The notes under the pieces: generated by a model
Databases searched by the model: none
What the model saw: the letters and a program-made list of their open reading frames with translations, nothing else
Told to the model about the DNA's origin: nothing
NCBI GenBank assembly: GCA_018114805.1
Contig: CP073042.1
Span: 2,356,001-2,420,000 of the forward strand
Source: Candidatus Streptomyces philanthi
GTDB lineage: Bacteria; Actinomycetota; Actinomycetes; Streptomycetales; Streptomycetaceae
Reading direction: 5' to 3'
Length of the DNA: 64,000 nucleotides
In this document: one piece after another, positions 39,649-51,064 of the stretch
How the letters are laid out: every line of letters starts with the position of its first letter
Position numbering within the stretch: the stretch's first letter is position 1
Position numbers and translations under genes: made by a program

Positions 39649-40710
39649 CTGACCTCAACCAATCCATACAACAGCGATAACCAGTAGGCGCCCCCCGTCC
39701 CGCCTCCCCGGCAACGACGACCCCGCGCCGTGCCCATCTCCGCGACGGTGGGCACGGGCGGGTCCCCCGTTAGCCGAGAGCCAGTGGAATTAATGACCCC
39801 GCGACCTTCGGATTCATAAATCCCCGCGATCCTCGGGCCGCTTCGGAAGTGAGCGTGCCAGGAGTGGCGGTGCGCGTCTACGCGGTCCACCCCTCAGCAA
39901 AGGGACCGGAACCTAGCGGACACCGAATCCACTGGTAATTTCACTAGTAAATAGTCCGGCGAGTGACGCGTATACGCTGTATGGGAATATGCGACATGGC
40001 GCGCGCGGACCGTTTCTCGGGATCATCGCATTCGCGAACACCGGGGCCGATTGCCGTCGCCCGGTGATCTTGGAATTGCTCGACCCGGAACCCGTGGCCC
40101 GGCACCGCCGCGCGCCGGGGCCGGGTCCGCCGTGCGCCACGGGCCCGTGCGAGGGCCGGGCACGCGCACCACACGACGTAGCGCCCCACCCGCACCACGC
40201 GCCCCAACCCACCGGCCCGTGGCCCGGATGCGGAACGTGACCCACGGGCCCGGTGGCGCCCCCGCCAACACGCCGGCCGGCCGGTAGCGTTGGCCGTGAA
40301 CAGCCCGTACGGTGCCGATATGCGGACGGGGAAGCGTCACGGGGGACACTTCATGTGCCGGTTGACTTCGGTTTAGTCAGGGTCAACTGGCTCGAGTACA
40401 CCCCTCGTTCGCACCCCTCGTCCGCGATGCGCATGGGAGCAAAGCCCCGCTATGGAATAGAAAGTAATGGTATATCCGCATCGATGCGCGGATGCCGGGA
40501 GACCAGTTGATATCAACGGAGTTCCCTCCCTCGAGCATGCGGGGGCCGCGGCGCCAACTACCGCACGCCGTCCCACCACCCAACCCGTCGATATTGCGAA
40601 TCGGCCAACTCTTGCGGGCCTTGTGCAGAGGCCTGGCCCCTACTGACGCGGAGGCCACCGACAAGGCAAACTGACCGGTGCGAAGCGGAGACACTCGGCA
40701 AGGGGAGACC
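39649..40710. other. 1.06-kb regulatory gap upstream of second AfsR-like gene
   Basis: No gene is convincing in either direction. It is less GC-rich than the flanks, mainly 39760-40000 and 40350-40680. It holds the 12-bp palindrome GTTGATATCAAC (40506-40517), an inverted repeat ATCCGC...GCGGAT (40474-40493) and the shared SARP box (40663-40675). The length and composition suggest a heavily regulated promoter or an unannotated RNA. Confidence 0.5.
40663..40675 (+). promoter_or_regulatory. 13-bp box shared with the first AfsR-like gene
   Basis: AAGGCAAACTGAC, identical to 34392-34404, ends 35 bases before the ATG at 40711. A CTGACG 17 bp upstream of CAAACT could be the -35 element here. Confidence 0.55.
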
Positions 40711-43632
40711 ATGGGCGACGCTCAGGGGCAAGCGCACCAGTTGCGCTTCACCGTGCTCGGCCCCGTGCGGGCCTGGCGCGGCGACGCACCGCTCAACACC
40801 GGCTCGCCGCAACAACGCGCCCTGCTCGCTGCCCTGCTGCTGCGCGAGGGCCGGACGGCCACCGCTGCCGAGCTGATCGACGGCATGTGGGGGAACGAGC
40901 CCCCGGACGCCGCGATCGCCACGCTGCGCACGTACGCGTCGCGGCTGCGGAAGTCCTTCGGGCCGGACGCGAGCACGCTGGTCAGCGAGTCTGGCGGGTA
41001 CGCCCTGCAGGTCCACGCCGAGGCGCTCGACGTGGACCGCGCGGAACAGCTCGCGGGCCAGGCCGAGAAGGCGCGCGCGGGCGGTGAGCGGGCCCGGGCC
41101 CGCGAGCTGATCAGCCAGGCTCTGGACCTGTGGGACGGGGAGCCGCTGGCCGGCCTGCCTGGCCCGTACGCCGACAACCAGCGCACCCGGCTCCTGGAGT
41201 GGCGGCTCAGCCTCGTCGAGACCCGCCTCGACCTCGACCTGGAACTCGGCCACCACACCGAGACCATCTCCGAACTCACCGCGCTGACAGCGGCCCACCC
41301 GTTGCGCGAGCGGCTGCGCGAACTGCTGATGCTAGCCCTGTACCGCAGCGGCCGGCAGGCGGAGGCCCTCGCCGTCTACGCCGACACCCGCAGACTGCTC
41401 GCCGACGAACTCGGGGTCGATCCACGCCCCGAACTGTCCGAGCTCCAACAGCGCATCCTGCAGGCGGACACCAACCTCAACGCGGTGCCCTCGGGCACCT
41501 CCGCCGCCGCGCAGCCCACCCCCGTGCGGCCCGCCCAGCTCCCGGCGACCGTCGCGGACTTCACGGGCCGCGCGGCCTTCGTCACGGAGCTGAGCGATCA
41601 GCTCGCCACGGCCGAGGGGCGCGTGATGGCCGTCTCCGCTGTCGCGGGCATCGGCGGCGTCGGCAAGACCACGCTCGCCGTCCACGTGGCGCACGCGGCG
41701 GGCGCCCACTTCCCCGACGGGCAGTTGTACATCGACCTCCAGGGCACCGGCTCCACCGCGGTGGAGCCGGAAGCCGTCCTCGCCTCCTTCCTGCGCGCCC
41801 TGGGCACGCCCGACGAGGCCATCCCGGACACCCTGGAGGACCGGGCCGCGCTCTACCGCTCCACACTCGCCGGCCGCAAGATCCTCACCCTCCTCGACAA
41901 CGCGCACGACGCGGCGCAGGTGCGCCCCCTGCTGCCCGGTGCCGAGGGCTGCGCCGCGCTGATCACCAGCCGCACGCGGATGATCGACCTGGAGAGCGCG
42001 CACCTGGTCGACCTCGACGTCATGAGCCCCGAGGAGGCGCTCATGCTCTTCACCCGCATCGTGGGCGAAGAGCGCGTCAACGCGGAGCGGGACGCGGCCA
42101 TGGACGTGGTGGCCGCCTGCGGTTTCCTGCCGCTCGCCATCCGCATCGCCGCCTCCCGGCTCGTCTCCCGCCGCACCTGGACGGTCTCGGCACTGGCCCG
42201 CAAGCTGGGCGACGAGCGCCGCCGGCTGGACGAGCTGCGCGCCGGCGACCTGGCGGTCAAGGCCACCTTCGAGCTGGGCTACGGGCAGTTGGAGCCGCAG
42301 CAGGCGCGCGCCTTCCGGCTGCTCGGCCTGCCCGACGGCCCCGACATCTCGCTGGCCGCCGCGTCCGCAGTGCTCGACATGGACCCGGACGACGCCGAGG
42401 AGCTGATCGAGTCCCTGGTCGACGCGTCGCTCCTGGAGTCCGCCGCGCCGGGCCGCTACCGCTACCACGACCTGGTGCGCCTGTTCGCCCGCGCCTGCGC
42501 GGAGCGTGACGAGCAGCCGCCGTCGGAGCGCGCTGCCGCGATGTCGCGACTGCTGGACTTCTACCTCGCGTCCGCGGCCCGGGTGTACGCGATCGAGCGC
42601 CCCGGCGACCGCGTCGTGGACCACCTGGCGCCCACGACCTACCCGGGGCTGGCCTTCCCGGACCGCGAGGCCGCTTTGGACTGGCTGTTCGCGGAGGCCA
42701 CCTGCATCCTGGCGACGGCCCGCCAGCTCGCCGGCGGCGACACCCTGCGCCGGGCCGTCGACCTCCTCCAGGCCACCCGCGACCTGGCCGAGTCGGGCAC
42801 CTACTCGCACCAGTGCCTGCAGGCCGGCACGGTGCTCCTGGAGGCCGCCCAGCAAGCCGGGGACACACGGGCCGAGGGCCGGGCCCGCACGGTGCTGACG
42901 TTCGCGCACAGCCTCTCGGGCCGGTTCGACAAGGCCGACGAGGAAGCCCAGCACGCCATGCTCCTCGGTGTGGCCAGCAACGACCCGGTGCCCTGCGGCC
43001 AGGCGGCCAACGAGCGCGGGATCATCGCGATCTACCACAGCCGGCACGACGACGCCGAGGCGTACCTGACGCGCGCCCTCGAAGCCTTCCGGGCCGACGA
43101 GAACCGCCCCGGCGAAGCGAGCGCGCTGTGCAACCTGTCCCGGGTCCACGTGTCCCTGGGCAACACCTACAGCGCGGTCCGACTCGCCGAGCAGGCGCTG
43201 ACCATCTACCGGCAGCTCGGGGTCACCTTCCGGCTGGCGAACGGCCTGTACGCCTACGGGCTCGCCCTGCGGCACACCGGGCAGTTGGACATGGCACTCA
43301 CACAGTTCACCAACGCGCTCACGGTATTCCGCGAGAACCGCCAACGCCTGTGGGAAGGCATGACGTTGTACCGGCTCGCCGAGCTGTATCTCGCGGCCGG
43401 GGAGGCGGCACACGCCGCCACCAATGCGGAACAGGCCCTTTCGTATTTGCGGGGCATCGGCGGCGAATGGCGTCGCGGAAATGTGCTGACGGTACTCGGT
43501 CGGTCACTCGAAGCAATCGGACAGCCTGGTCGCGCGCACGCCTGTTGGAATGAGGCGCTCGGTATTTTCGACCAGTTGGGCGCCGCGGAAGCGGACGCCG
43601 TGCGTCAACTCTTTTCTCCCGCCGCCGCGTAG
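40711..43632 (+). CDS. afsR: AfsR-like SARP / NB-ARC / TPR global regulator
   Basis: A 973-aa intact regulator with the domain order and length of AfsR (about 990 aa in S. coelicolor). It has a SARP winged helix at residues 8-95 (FTVLGPVRAWRGDAPLNTGSPQQRALLAALLLREGRTA), a BTAD to about 250 and NB-ARC from about 280 with Walker A Lys319 (AGIGGVGKTTLAVH). TPRs run from about 690 to the end (ALCNLSRVHVSLGNTYSAVRLAEQAL, NGLYAYGLALRHTGQ). AfsR is phosphorylated by AfsK on Ser/Thr, hydrolyses ATP, and activates afsS by binding direct repeats before it. The AfsS-like gene lies 221 bp downstream and an AfsK gene 3.5 kb further on, which supports calling this the afsR of the pair. The ATG at 40711 follows AAGGGGAG. 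Confidence 0.87.
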   Translation: MGDAQGQAHQLRFTVLGPVRAWRGDAPLNTGSPQQRALLAALLLREGRTATAAELIDGMWGNEPPDAAIATLRTYASRLRKSFGPDASTLVSESGGYALQVHAEALDVDRAEQLAGQAEKARAGGERARARELISQALDLWDGEPLAGLPGPYADNQRTRLLEWRLSLVETRLDLDLELGHHTETISELTALTAAHPLRERLRELLMLALYRSGRQAEALAVYADTRRLLADELGVDPRPELSELQQRILQADTNLNAVPSGTSAAAQPTPVRPAQLPATVADFTGRAAFVTELSDQLATAEGRVMAVSAVAGIGGVGKTTLAVHVAHAAGAHFPDGQLYIDLQGTGSTAVEPEAVLASFLRALGTPDEAIPDTLEDRAALYRSTLAGRKILTLLDNAHDAAQVRPLLPGAEGCAALITSRTRMIDLESAHLVDLDVMSPEEALMLFTRIVGEERVNAERDAAMDVVAACGFLPLAIRIAASRLVSRRTWTVSALARKLGDERRRLDELRAGDLAVKATFELGYGQLEPQQARAFRLLGLPDGPDISLAAASAVLDMDPDDAEELIESLVDASLLESAAPGRYRYHDLVRLFARACAERDEQPPSERAAAMSRLLDFYLASAARVYAIERPGDRVVDHLAPTTYPGLAFPDREAALDWLFAEATCILATARQLAGGDTLRRAVDLLQATRDLAESGTYSHQCLQAGTVLLEAAQQAGDTRAEGRARTVLTFAHSLSGRFDKADEEAQHAMLLGVASNDPVPCGQAANERGIIAIYHSRHDDAEAYLTRALEAFRADENRPGEASALCNLSRVHVSLGNTYSAVRLAEQALTIYRQLGVTFRLANGLYAYGLALRHTGQLDMALTQFTNALTVFRENRQRLWEGMTLYRLAELYLAAGEAAHAATNAEQALSYLRGIGGEWRRGNVLTVLGRSLEAIGQPGRAHACWNEALGIFDQLGAAEADAVRQLFSPAAA

Positions 43633-43659
43633 TTCCGGTCCATACCCTCCTACGCTGGC

Positions 43660-43693
43660 CGTTCATCGATCGTTTATCACTGCACGGCAGTCT
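43660..43693 (+). promoter_or_regulatory. candidate SARP/AfsR direct repeat and -10 of the AfsS-like gene
   Basis: CGTTCATCGAT and CGTTTATCACT (43660-43670, 43671-43681) form an 11-bp-spaced direct repeat, the spacing used by SARP proteins. A CAGTCT hexamer at 43688-43693 lies where a -10 is expected. It sits 28 bp after the afsR-like stop and about 165 bp before the AfsS-like start. Confidence 0.5.
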
Positions 43694-43853
43694 CTGTGGC
43701 GTCGATCCGTCGCGTCGGGGGGCAGGCGGGTCGATCAGATGGCCACACCGTTATGGTGAACGGCCCTGAATGCCCGTGCGGCCGCCCACGGGGGAGCGAC
43801 TGGGCGGGCACTTCTGACCCCTTCACTGCACGACTAACGGGAGGACCCGCACC

Positions 43854-44102
43854 ATGACTGACAACCAGACTGCCCAGATAGAACCACAGGACGACACCGC
43901 CACCGAGGCGGACATCAGGTCCCTGGACGGGCACGCCACCGGCGCCCCGATCCGCCCGGACAAGCGGAAGAAGCCCGCGCCCACGCTGCCGCGGGACGGT
44001 CACGCCACCGGTACGCCCACCACCCTGGGCGACGGGCCCGCCACCGGAGCACCCGCGGTCGCCCTCGGTGACGGGCACGCCACGTCCGAGCCGCAGGGCT
44101 AG
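43854..44102 (+). CDS. AfsS-like small repeat protein (DGHATG repeats)
   Basis: An 82-aa protein without membrane segment. Four copies of a hexapeptide are seen: DGHATG at 25-30, DGHATG at 48-53, DGPATG at 60-65 and DGHATS at 73-78, each followed by x-P. The last three are 12-13 residues apart. S. coelicolor AfsS is a small protein with 13-residue repeats built on DNHMP; position (right after an afsR gene), size and repeat spacing match, but the motif differs. AfsS stimulates antibiotic production by an unknown route. GGGAGGA eight bases before the ATG fixes the start. A direct repeat at 43660-43681 is a candidate AfsR site. The middle KRKK is a positively charged patch of unknown use. Confidence 0.75.
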   Translation: MTDNQTAQIEPQDDTATEADIRSLDGHATGAPIRPDKRKKPAPTLPRDGHATGTPTTLGDGPATGAPAVALGDGHATSEPQG

Positions 44103-44315
44103 ACGGCTTCTCGACGTCTTTCTTGGGGGATAACTGCAGAGACCGGCATCGTCGGCACGGAGGGGGCGCCGGCGCGGCTGGTCCCTGCACCCATGTGGTT
44201 CGTTAGCCGAAACAGGCCAAGGTTCACGCCACTTCTGGCCGGTTGATCAAAAAGAAGCAGCGCCGTCATTACGTTCCTGTCACGAGGCATATTCACCCCC
44301 GCTTAAGGAGCTCTC

Positions 44316-44501
44316 ATGCGTGACACCAGAAAGGCATGTGCGGCACTCGCCCTTGCCGCCGCCGCGGTCCTCTTCGCCGGTTCTGCCGCGGTGGCCGATG
44401 GCCACACCACCATCGCGCCGATGGATGGCCACGTGACGGGTGTACAGGCTCATGACAGCGACACCCCTCCGGCGATACCGCTGAACGGGCACGCTTCCTG
44501 A
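44316..44501 (+). CDS. small secreted peptide with DGH motif, related to the AfsS-like protein
   Basis: A 61-aa protein. Residues 1-27 (MRDTRKACAALALAAAAVLFAGSAAVA) form a signal peptide with the A-x-A cleavage site at 25-27. The mature 34 residues carry DGHTTI (28-33), DGHVTG (37-42) and end in NGHAS (57-61), the same motif as the cytoplasmic protein encoded 213 bp before it. AAGGAG lies before the ATG. No Cys is left after cleavage, so no disulfide or lanthionine rings are expected. Function is unknown; a signal or wall-associated role is possible. I know no described family for it. Confidence 0.72.
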   Translation: MRDTRKACAALALAAAAVLFAGSAAVADGHTTIAPMDGHVTGVQAHDSDTPPAIPLNGHAS

Positions 44502-44589
44502 GCGCAACGCACTGCCACGGCGGAGTCCGACCCCGAGGGGCACGCTCCACCGTCGCACGTGTCCGTGGTGTCGGGGCCGCGCCGCCCGA

Positions 44590-44607
44590 CCGGCCGTGGA
44601 CGGCCGG
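44590..44607. terminator. 18-bp palindrome between convergent genes
   Basis: CCGGCCGT-GG-ACGGCCGG lies between the peptide gene (stop 44501) and the convergent gene ending at 44663. A terminator for one or both is possible; there is no T tract. Confidence 0.35.
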
Positions 44608-44662
44608 CATGCGCTGATGCGTACCCCGTCGCGTATCCGGCCTCGCCCAGCCGACCCCCGCC

Positions 44663-45256
44663 TCAGCTAGCGGACTTGGACGCGCTCGTCACCTGGCAGG
44701 TGTAGTACGTCTGCTCGCTGAAGGTGTGGTAGCTCGACAGCGCGACCGTCTGGGACTGGCCCGGGCCCACCGTGACGCGCTCGTAGTCGGTGCCCAACGT
44801 CTGGCTGTTGGAGCTGGCCTCCCACTTGACGGTGACCGAGTAGTCGTACGTCGTGACCGTGGACGGGTTGTGCACCGTGACGTCGTACTGGAGCTGACTG
44901 GTCGACTGATCATGGCGGCAGTTGCTGCCGTTCGTCTCGGCGGTCACGTCGCCGTCGTAGGTCGGCTCGGTCGGGGTGGGGGACGGCGTCGGGGTGGAGT
45001 CGTAACCGGAGGACGTGCCGCCGCTGTAGGAACCGCCTCCGTACGAGCCGCCCCCGTAGTCGCCGCCGGAGGAACTGCCACCCGACGAACCGCTGCCCGA
45101 CGAACCGCCCGAGACGAAGCCGTCGCTGGACGACGACGAACTGCTGTCGTTGTCGTCACAGCCGCCGCCCCCGCTGCGTCGGGCGCCGGTCAGGGCGATG
45201 AAGACGACGGCCACCATGGCGACCACCCACAGGTGCCGTCGGCGACGCACATTCAT
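44663..45256 (-). CDS. secreted or anchored Ser/Gly-rich protein with C-terminal FxLYD-like domain
   Basis: A 197-aa protein. Residues 3-25 (RRRRHLWVVAMVAVVFIALTGA) are an N-terminal membrane anchor or signal. They are followed by a long Ser/Gly/Tyr/Asp low-complexity stretch (about 30-95) with repeated GGGSYGGGSY units and then Pro/Thr residues. The C-terminal 95 residues form a beta-rich domain (CRHDQSTSQLQYDVTVHNPSTVTTYDYSVTVKWEASS ... TYYTCQVTSAS) with two cysteines likely paired, resembling FxLYD-type domains. Function is unknown. It converges with the DGH peptide gene. Similar small proteins lie near afsS in other Streptomyces as far as I recall. Confidence 0.75.
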   Translation of the reverse strand: MNVRRRRHLWVVAMVAVVFIALTGARRSGGGGCDDNDSSSSSSSDGFVSGGSSGSGSSGGSSSGGDYGGGSYGGGSYSGGTSSGYDSTPTPSPTPTEPTYDGDVTAETNGSNCRHDQSTSQLQYDVTVHNPSTVTTYDYSVTVKWEASSNSQTLGTDYERVTVGPGQSQTVALSSYHTFSEQTYYTCQVTSASKSAS

Positions 45257-45660
45257 GAAATACCCCCGTGGAAAAGACCGTTACAAGCCAATAAGTGCCC
45301 ATTGACGAGTGCACGCCAGCATAGAGCAACGAAGCGACGGCGCCGACCCCCTCGGGGGAGGGCCGCGTCGGCCCTGCGCCCGGCCCGACCGGGCGTGGGG
45401 TGAACCCGGCCGCGGCACCCTGGCGGGAGTGCGTGGCGGGACGCCGTCCAGACGGTGCCGGACCGCTGGGTGATCGCCCGCGGCGGGTCTGCATTCCACC
45501 ACGCGCCGGGACGGAGATCGGTTCCTTCCCGCCCCTGTGATGCATCTCTTCACCAACTCCCCCCGCACCGTTACCCAGTGTGTTCCTCGCGTGGCAGGCC
45601 CGCCGGGGCGGGCGTAGCGTCGAAAGGGAGAGCGCGAACGCGACAGGCGAGGAGTCGGGG
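45257..45660. other. intergenic, divergent promoters
   Basis: 404 bp between two divergent genes. A frame runs through it from 45580 into the next gene, but the ribosome site GGCGAGGAG before 45661 marks the true start. No box was recognised. Confidence 0.4.
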
Positions 45661-46813
45661 ATGGTCCGCAACGTCTTCGGGAGCCTCATGGCTCTCATCG
45701 GAGCGGCGGCCGTCGTCTGGAGCCCCTTCCGTGCCTGGTACGACGGCCGTCACGGGCGCGACGTGCGGGTGGACGACCTGTTCGGCGGGCTCGACGGCGG
45801 GCGCGGCGTCGAGGTGGGCCTGCTGCGCTCGCTGTTCCTGCCCATGGCCTGCGCGGCCCTGATCGTGCTGGTGGGCCTGTTGCTGCGGTCGCGGCCGCTG
45901 GTCGCGCTGGGTGGCCTGGTGGCGCTGGGCTTCACCGTGCTGTGGATGGGTTCGCCAGGGCCAGGCCGCCGGCAGCCTGACGGTGGACGGCGAGGGCAAC
46001 GGCTTGGGCCTCGGCGTCGCGGGCGCGCTCGGTGGCTCGATCCTGCTGCTGATCGCGGCGGCCCTGATGAGCGGGCGCCCCGCGCGCCGGGGCCGACACA
46101 CGCTGACCGGCGAGCGGGCGGAGGAGACAGACGGCGGGTACGGAGCGCGTCCGGGGCCCGCCGGCCCGGGTGGGTACGGCGGCCCGCCACCGGCCAGCGG
46201 CCCGGGCGCCTACGGAACCGGTGCCGGTACGGGCTCCGGCGCCGGACACGGCAGGCCCGTCGAGCGGCGGCCCGGCCTCGCGCGGGACGGCGAGCCACCG
46301 TTGCCCGCGGGCTACGCGGCCGGGTCGTTCCAGCGCGACCCGCACGATCCGGAGGCTTACCCACGGGACCTGTACGCGTCGCGGCCCCAGCCCGCACCGC
46401 GAGGGCCGGCGCCGCGAGGGCCCGTACCGCGGGGGCCCGGGGCGCGCGCCCGCCGTACGCCACCAGGACCGGGGCCGGTGCCAGCGCGAGCAGCGCCCCC
46501 ACCCCGCGCGTCACCTGGCCCGCCGCCCCGGAGGCCGAGCACGAGGACAAGACGATCGAGATACCACCGGTCACGGACGACACCCCCGGCCCTGACCAGT
46601 CCCCCGCTGGCCAGCGCTCACCCGGACGCCCCCGACCAGAGCCACGAGGCCGGCCTGGCACCCACTGACGACCCCACCCACGACACCGGCGACGAGCCCT
46701 CGCGGGGTGGGCCCGAGACCCCACCGTGGCCCGGGCCGGGCGCCCCGCCCGAGTCGGACGCCGAGCGGACGCTGCCGCAGCCCGTCCGACGCGAGGACGA
46801 CGAGACCCCCTGA
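45661..46813 (+). pseudogene. small membrane protein with Pro/Gly-rich cytoplasmic tail, frame-disrupted
   Basis: MVRNVFGSLMALIGAAAVVWSPFRAWYDGRHGRDVRVDDLFGGL, a first membrane segment with a short outside loop. Then LFLPMACAALIVLVGLLLR and LVALGGLVALGFTVLWM are followed, after an extra G near 45947, by VRQGQAAGSLTVDGEG...ALGGSILLLIAAALM. So four membrane segments are followed by a tail rich in Arg, Pro and Gly. Two further frame changes near 46445 and 46605 lead to an acidic end (GDEPSRGGPETPPW...VRREDDETP) whose codons keep high third-position GC to 46813; without the last change it would stop at 46668. Function is unknown. It lies between the AfsS-like and AfsK genes. Confidence 0.68.
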
Positions 46814-47118
46814 CGCGGCGCCCGGACGAGGCCGGGACGGACCGCACGCGGAGCCCGGCCCGGTTGGCAGCCACCTGGCGCGGCAGCACGGACAAGACGT
46901 ACGGGGTGTACGGGGAGGCAGCAGGGCGTGCGGGCGGGGCGGCGAGCCGTACGGGCGGCGACAGGCCGAACGGGAAACGGGCGCGGCCGAGGGCGTGCGC
47001 CCGCGCGCAGCCGGTGCCAGGGGGCTGACGGCGCCGGCGGCGCTCGGCCGGCGCCTCGCCGGCCCGGTCCGGCGCGTGGGGCGCCGGGAGCGCCCCGGGG
47101 TGCGCAGCGGCGCGCGGG
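46814..47118. other. intergenic between convergent genes
   Basis: 305 bp between the membrane protein and afsK ends. GC-rich with many short inverted repeats; nothing specific can be named. Confidence 0.4.
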
Positions 47119-49833
<2,715 letters not shown>

Positions 49834-50237
49834 TGTGCCTGCCACCTCCCCGTGGGGGCCGGAAATGTACGACCCCTTGCAGCGTCTCACCGACATAGCA
49901 ACGGCGGTACGCAACCCGCATTCTCTCTGGCGAAGGCGTCGGGTGCGAACCCGGGGGCAATTCGCCGTGTCCCGGGCGGATCGGTGACGTTCCCTCCCAT
50001 GGGGGCGGCCCCGCGCGGGCCCGTACGGGAAGTGGATGGGCTATCTCCGCGCGCGGCGGGCGGCAGGCGCGCACCCTGCGCCCACGGGCGCTCACGCGCG
50101 GCGGAGGGGCGGCGGCCGGCGCGAGGGAGCAGAGGGGCCGCGGGCGCGGCCGGAGGTGCCGGGGTGAGGCCGGAGGTAAGGCCCGGCCTGCCGGGTTCCG
50201 CGGGGGATGGAAGCGGCGGGCCGGGGGTCTGGGTGGG
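49834..50237. other. intergenic upstream of afsK
   Basis: 404 bp that should carry the afsK promoter; GGGGAGG lies just before its GTG. No gene or other motif is recognised. Confidence 0.4.
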
Positions 50238-50897
50238 TCAGGCGCCGGTCGTGGAGCCGGGCCGGACGACCATGAGAACCACGACGACGGCCCAGGTCAG
50301 CGAGAACAAACCGGTCACCATGCCGAGCTTGGGCAGCCGGGCGGCCATGGCGCGCATCGCGCCCGCGTCGCGCTCCTCGTCGTCGAGCAGGGTCACGACG
50401 GCGTCCTGGTAGCCGAGTACGGCGATACCGAGCAGGATCGCGGCGACGACGGTCAACACCATCGAGGCGATCAGCCAGGCGTCTCCCATCACACCCATCT
50501 GCTGGGCGGTGAACAGGCCGAAAGCCGGCACGGCGACGCTGAGCACCGCGTAGACGCGGCTGATCCGGTGCAGCAGCATCACCGAGGCGATGGAGCGCAC
50601 CGTCTCGGCGGTGCTCGCGAGCCCCGCCTCGGCGCCGCCGGTCGGGCTCTGGGCGGTCCTGGCCGCCACCGCCGCCTCCCGGCCGCCCTCGGCCGCCGCG
50701 GCCACCTCGCCGGCGGCGCTCTCGCGCGCGACGCCGGCCTGACCGGCGGCGTCCCCGGTCGTCGGTGCCGCGCCCGGGGCGCCGGCGGGCAGCAGGGCCT
50801 GCCGGGCGAAGCGGGGGAACAAGCTGGCCGCCACCGTGACGGGGCCGATGAACATCACAGCCACCAGCACGTGGATGCTGAGCAGGAGCTTGGTCAT
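50238..50897 (-). CDS. integral membrane protein, DUF2269-like
   Basis: A 219-aa protein with four membrane segments: MTKLLLSIHVLVAVMFIGPVTVAASLF at the start, SIASVMLLHRISRVYAVLSVAVPAFGLF, WLIASMVLTVVAAILLGIAVLG and LGMVTGLFSLTWAVVVVLMVV. The HVLVAVMFIGP start and HRISRVYA motif are the DUF2269 pattern. A hydrophilic Ala/Glu/Gly insert of about 60 residues separates the first two. It is divergent from a MarR regulator across 167 bp, the typical layout of a MarR-controlled gene. Confidence 0.8.
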   Translation of the reverse strand: MTKLLLSIHVLVAVMFIGPVTVAASLFPRFARQALLPAGAPGAAPTTGDAAGQAGVARESAAGEVAAAAEGGREAAVAARTAQSPTGGAEAGLASTAETVRSIASVMLLHRISRVYAVLSVAVPAFGLFTAQQMGVMGDAWLIASMVLTVVAAILLGIAVLGYQDAVVTLLDDEERDAGAMRAMAARLPKLGMVTGLFSLTWAVVVVLMVVRPGSTTGA

Positions 50898-51064
50898 GGC
50901 ACGCCCTCCCGGCGGCGCCCGACGCGGCGGCCACCCCTTGTTTCAGTCTGCCTTAAACTCACATCGAGGCTAGCATTCGCGCCGCTGACCGATGACGGGC
51001 CGCCCCCTCGTGGGGGCCGGCCGACGAGTGGCCGCCCGGCACGGGCGGAGGAGGGCGGGAGTAC
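50898..51064. promoter_or_regulatory. divergent control region, possible MarR site
   Basis: Holds AGTCTGCCTTAAACT near 50945-50959, a loose partial palindrome with AGT...ACT ends and lower GC than the flanks. A MarR operator is plausible from its place between the two genes. Confidence 0.35.

Noticed and set aside
44316..44501. Lanthipeptide or lasso precursor
   Set aside because: The mature part has no Cys, there is a Sec-type signal rather than a leader, and no cyclase, dehydratase or protease gene lies nearby.
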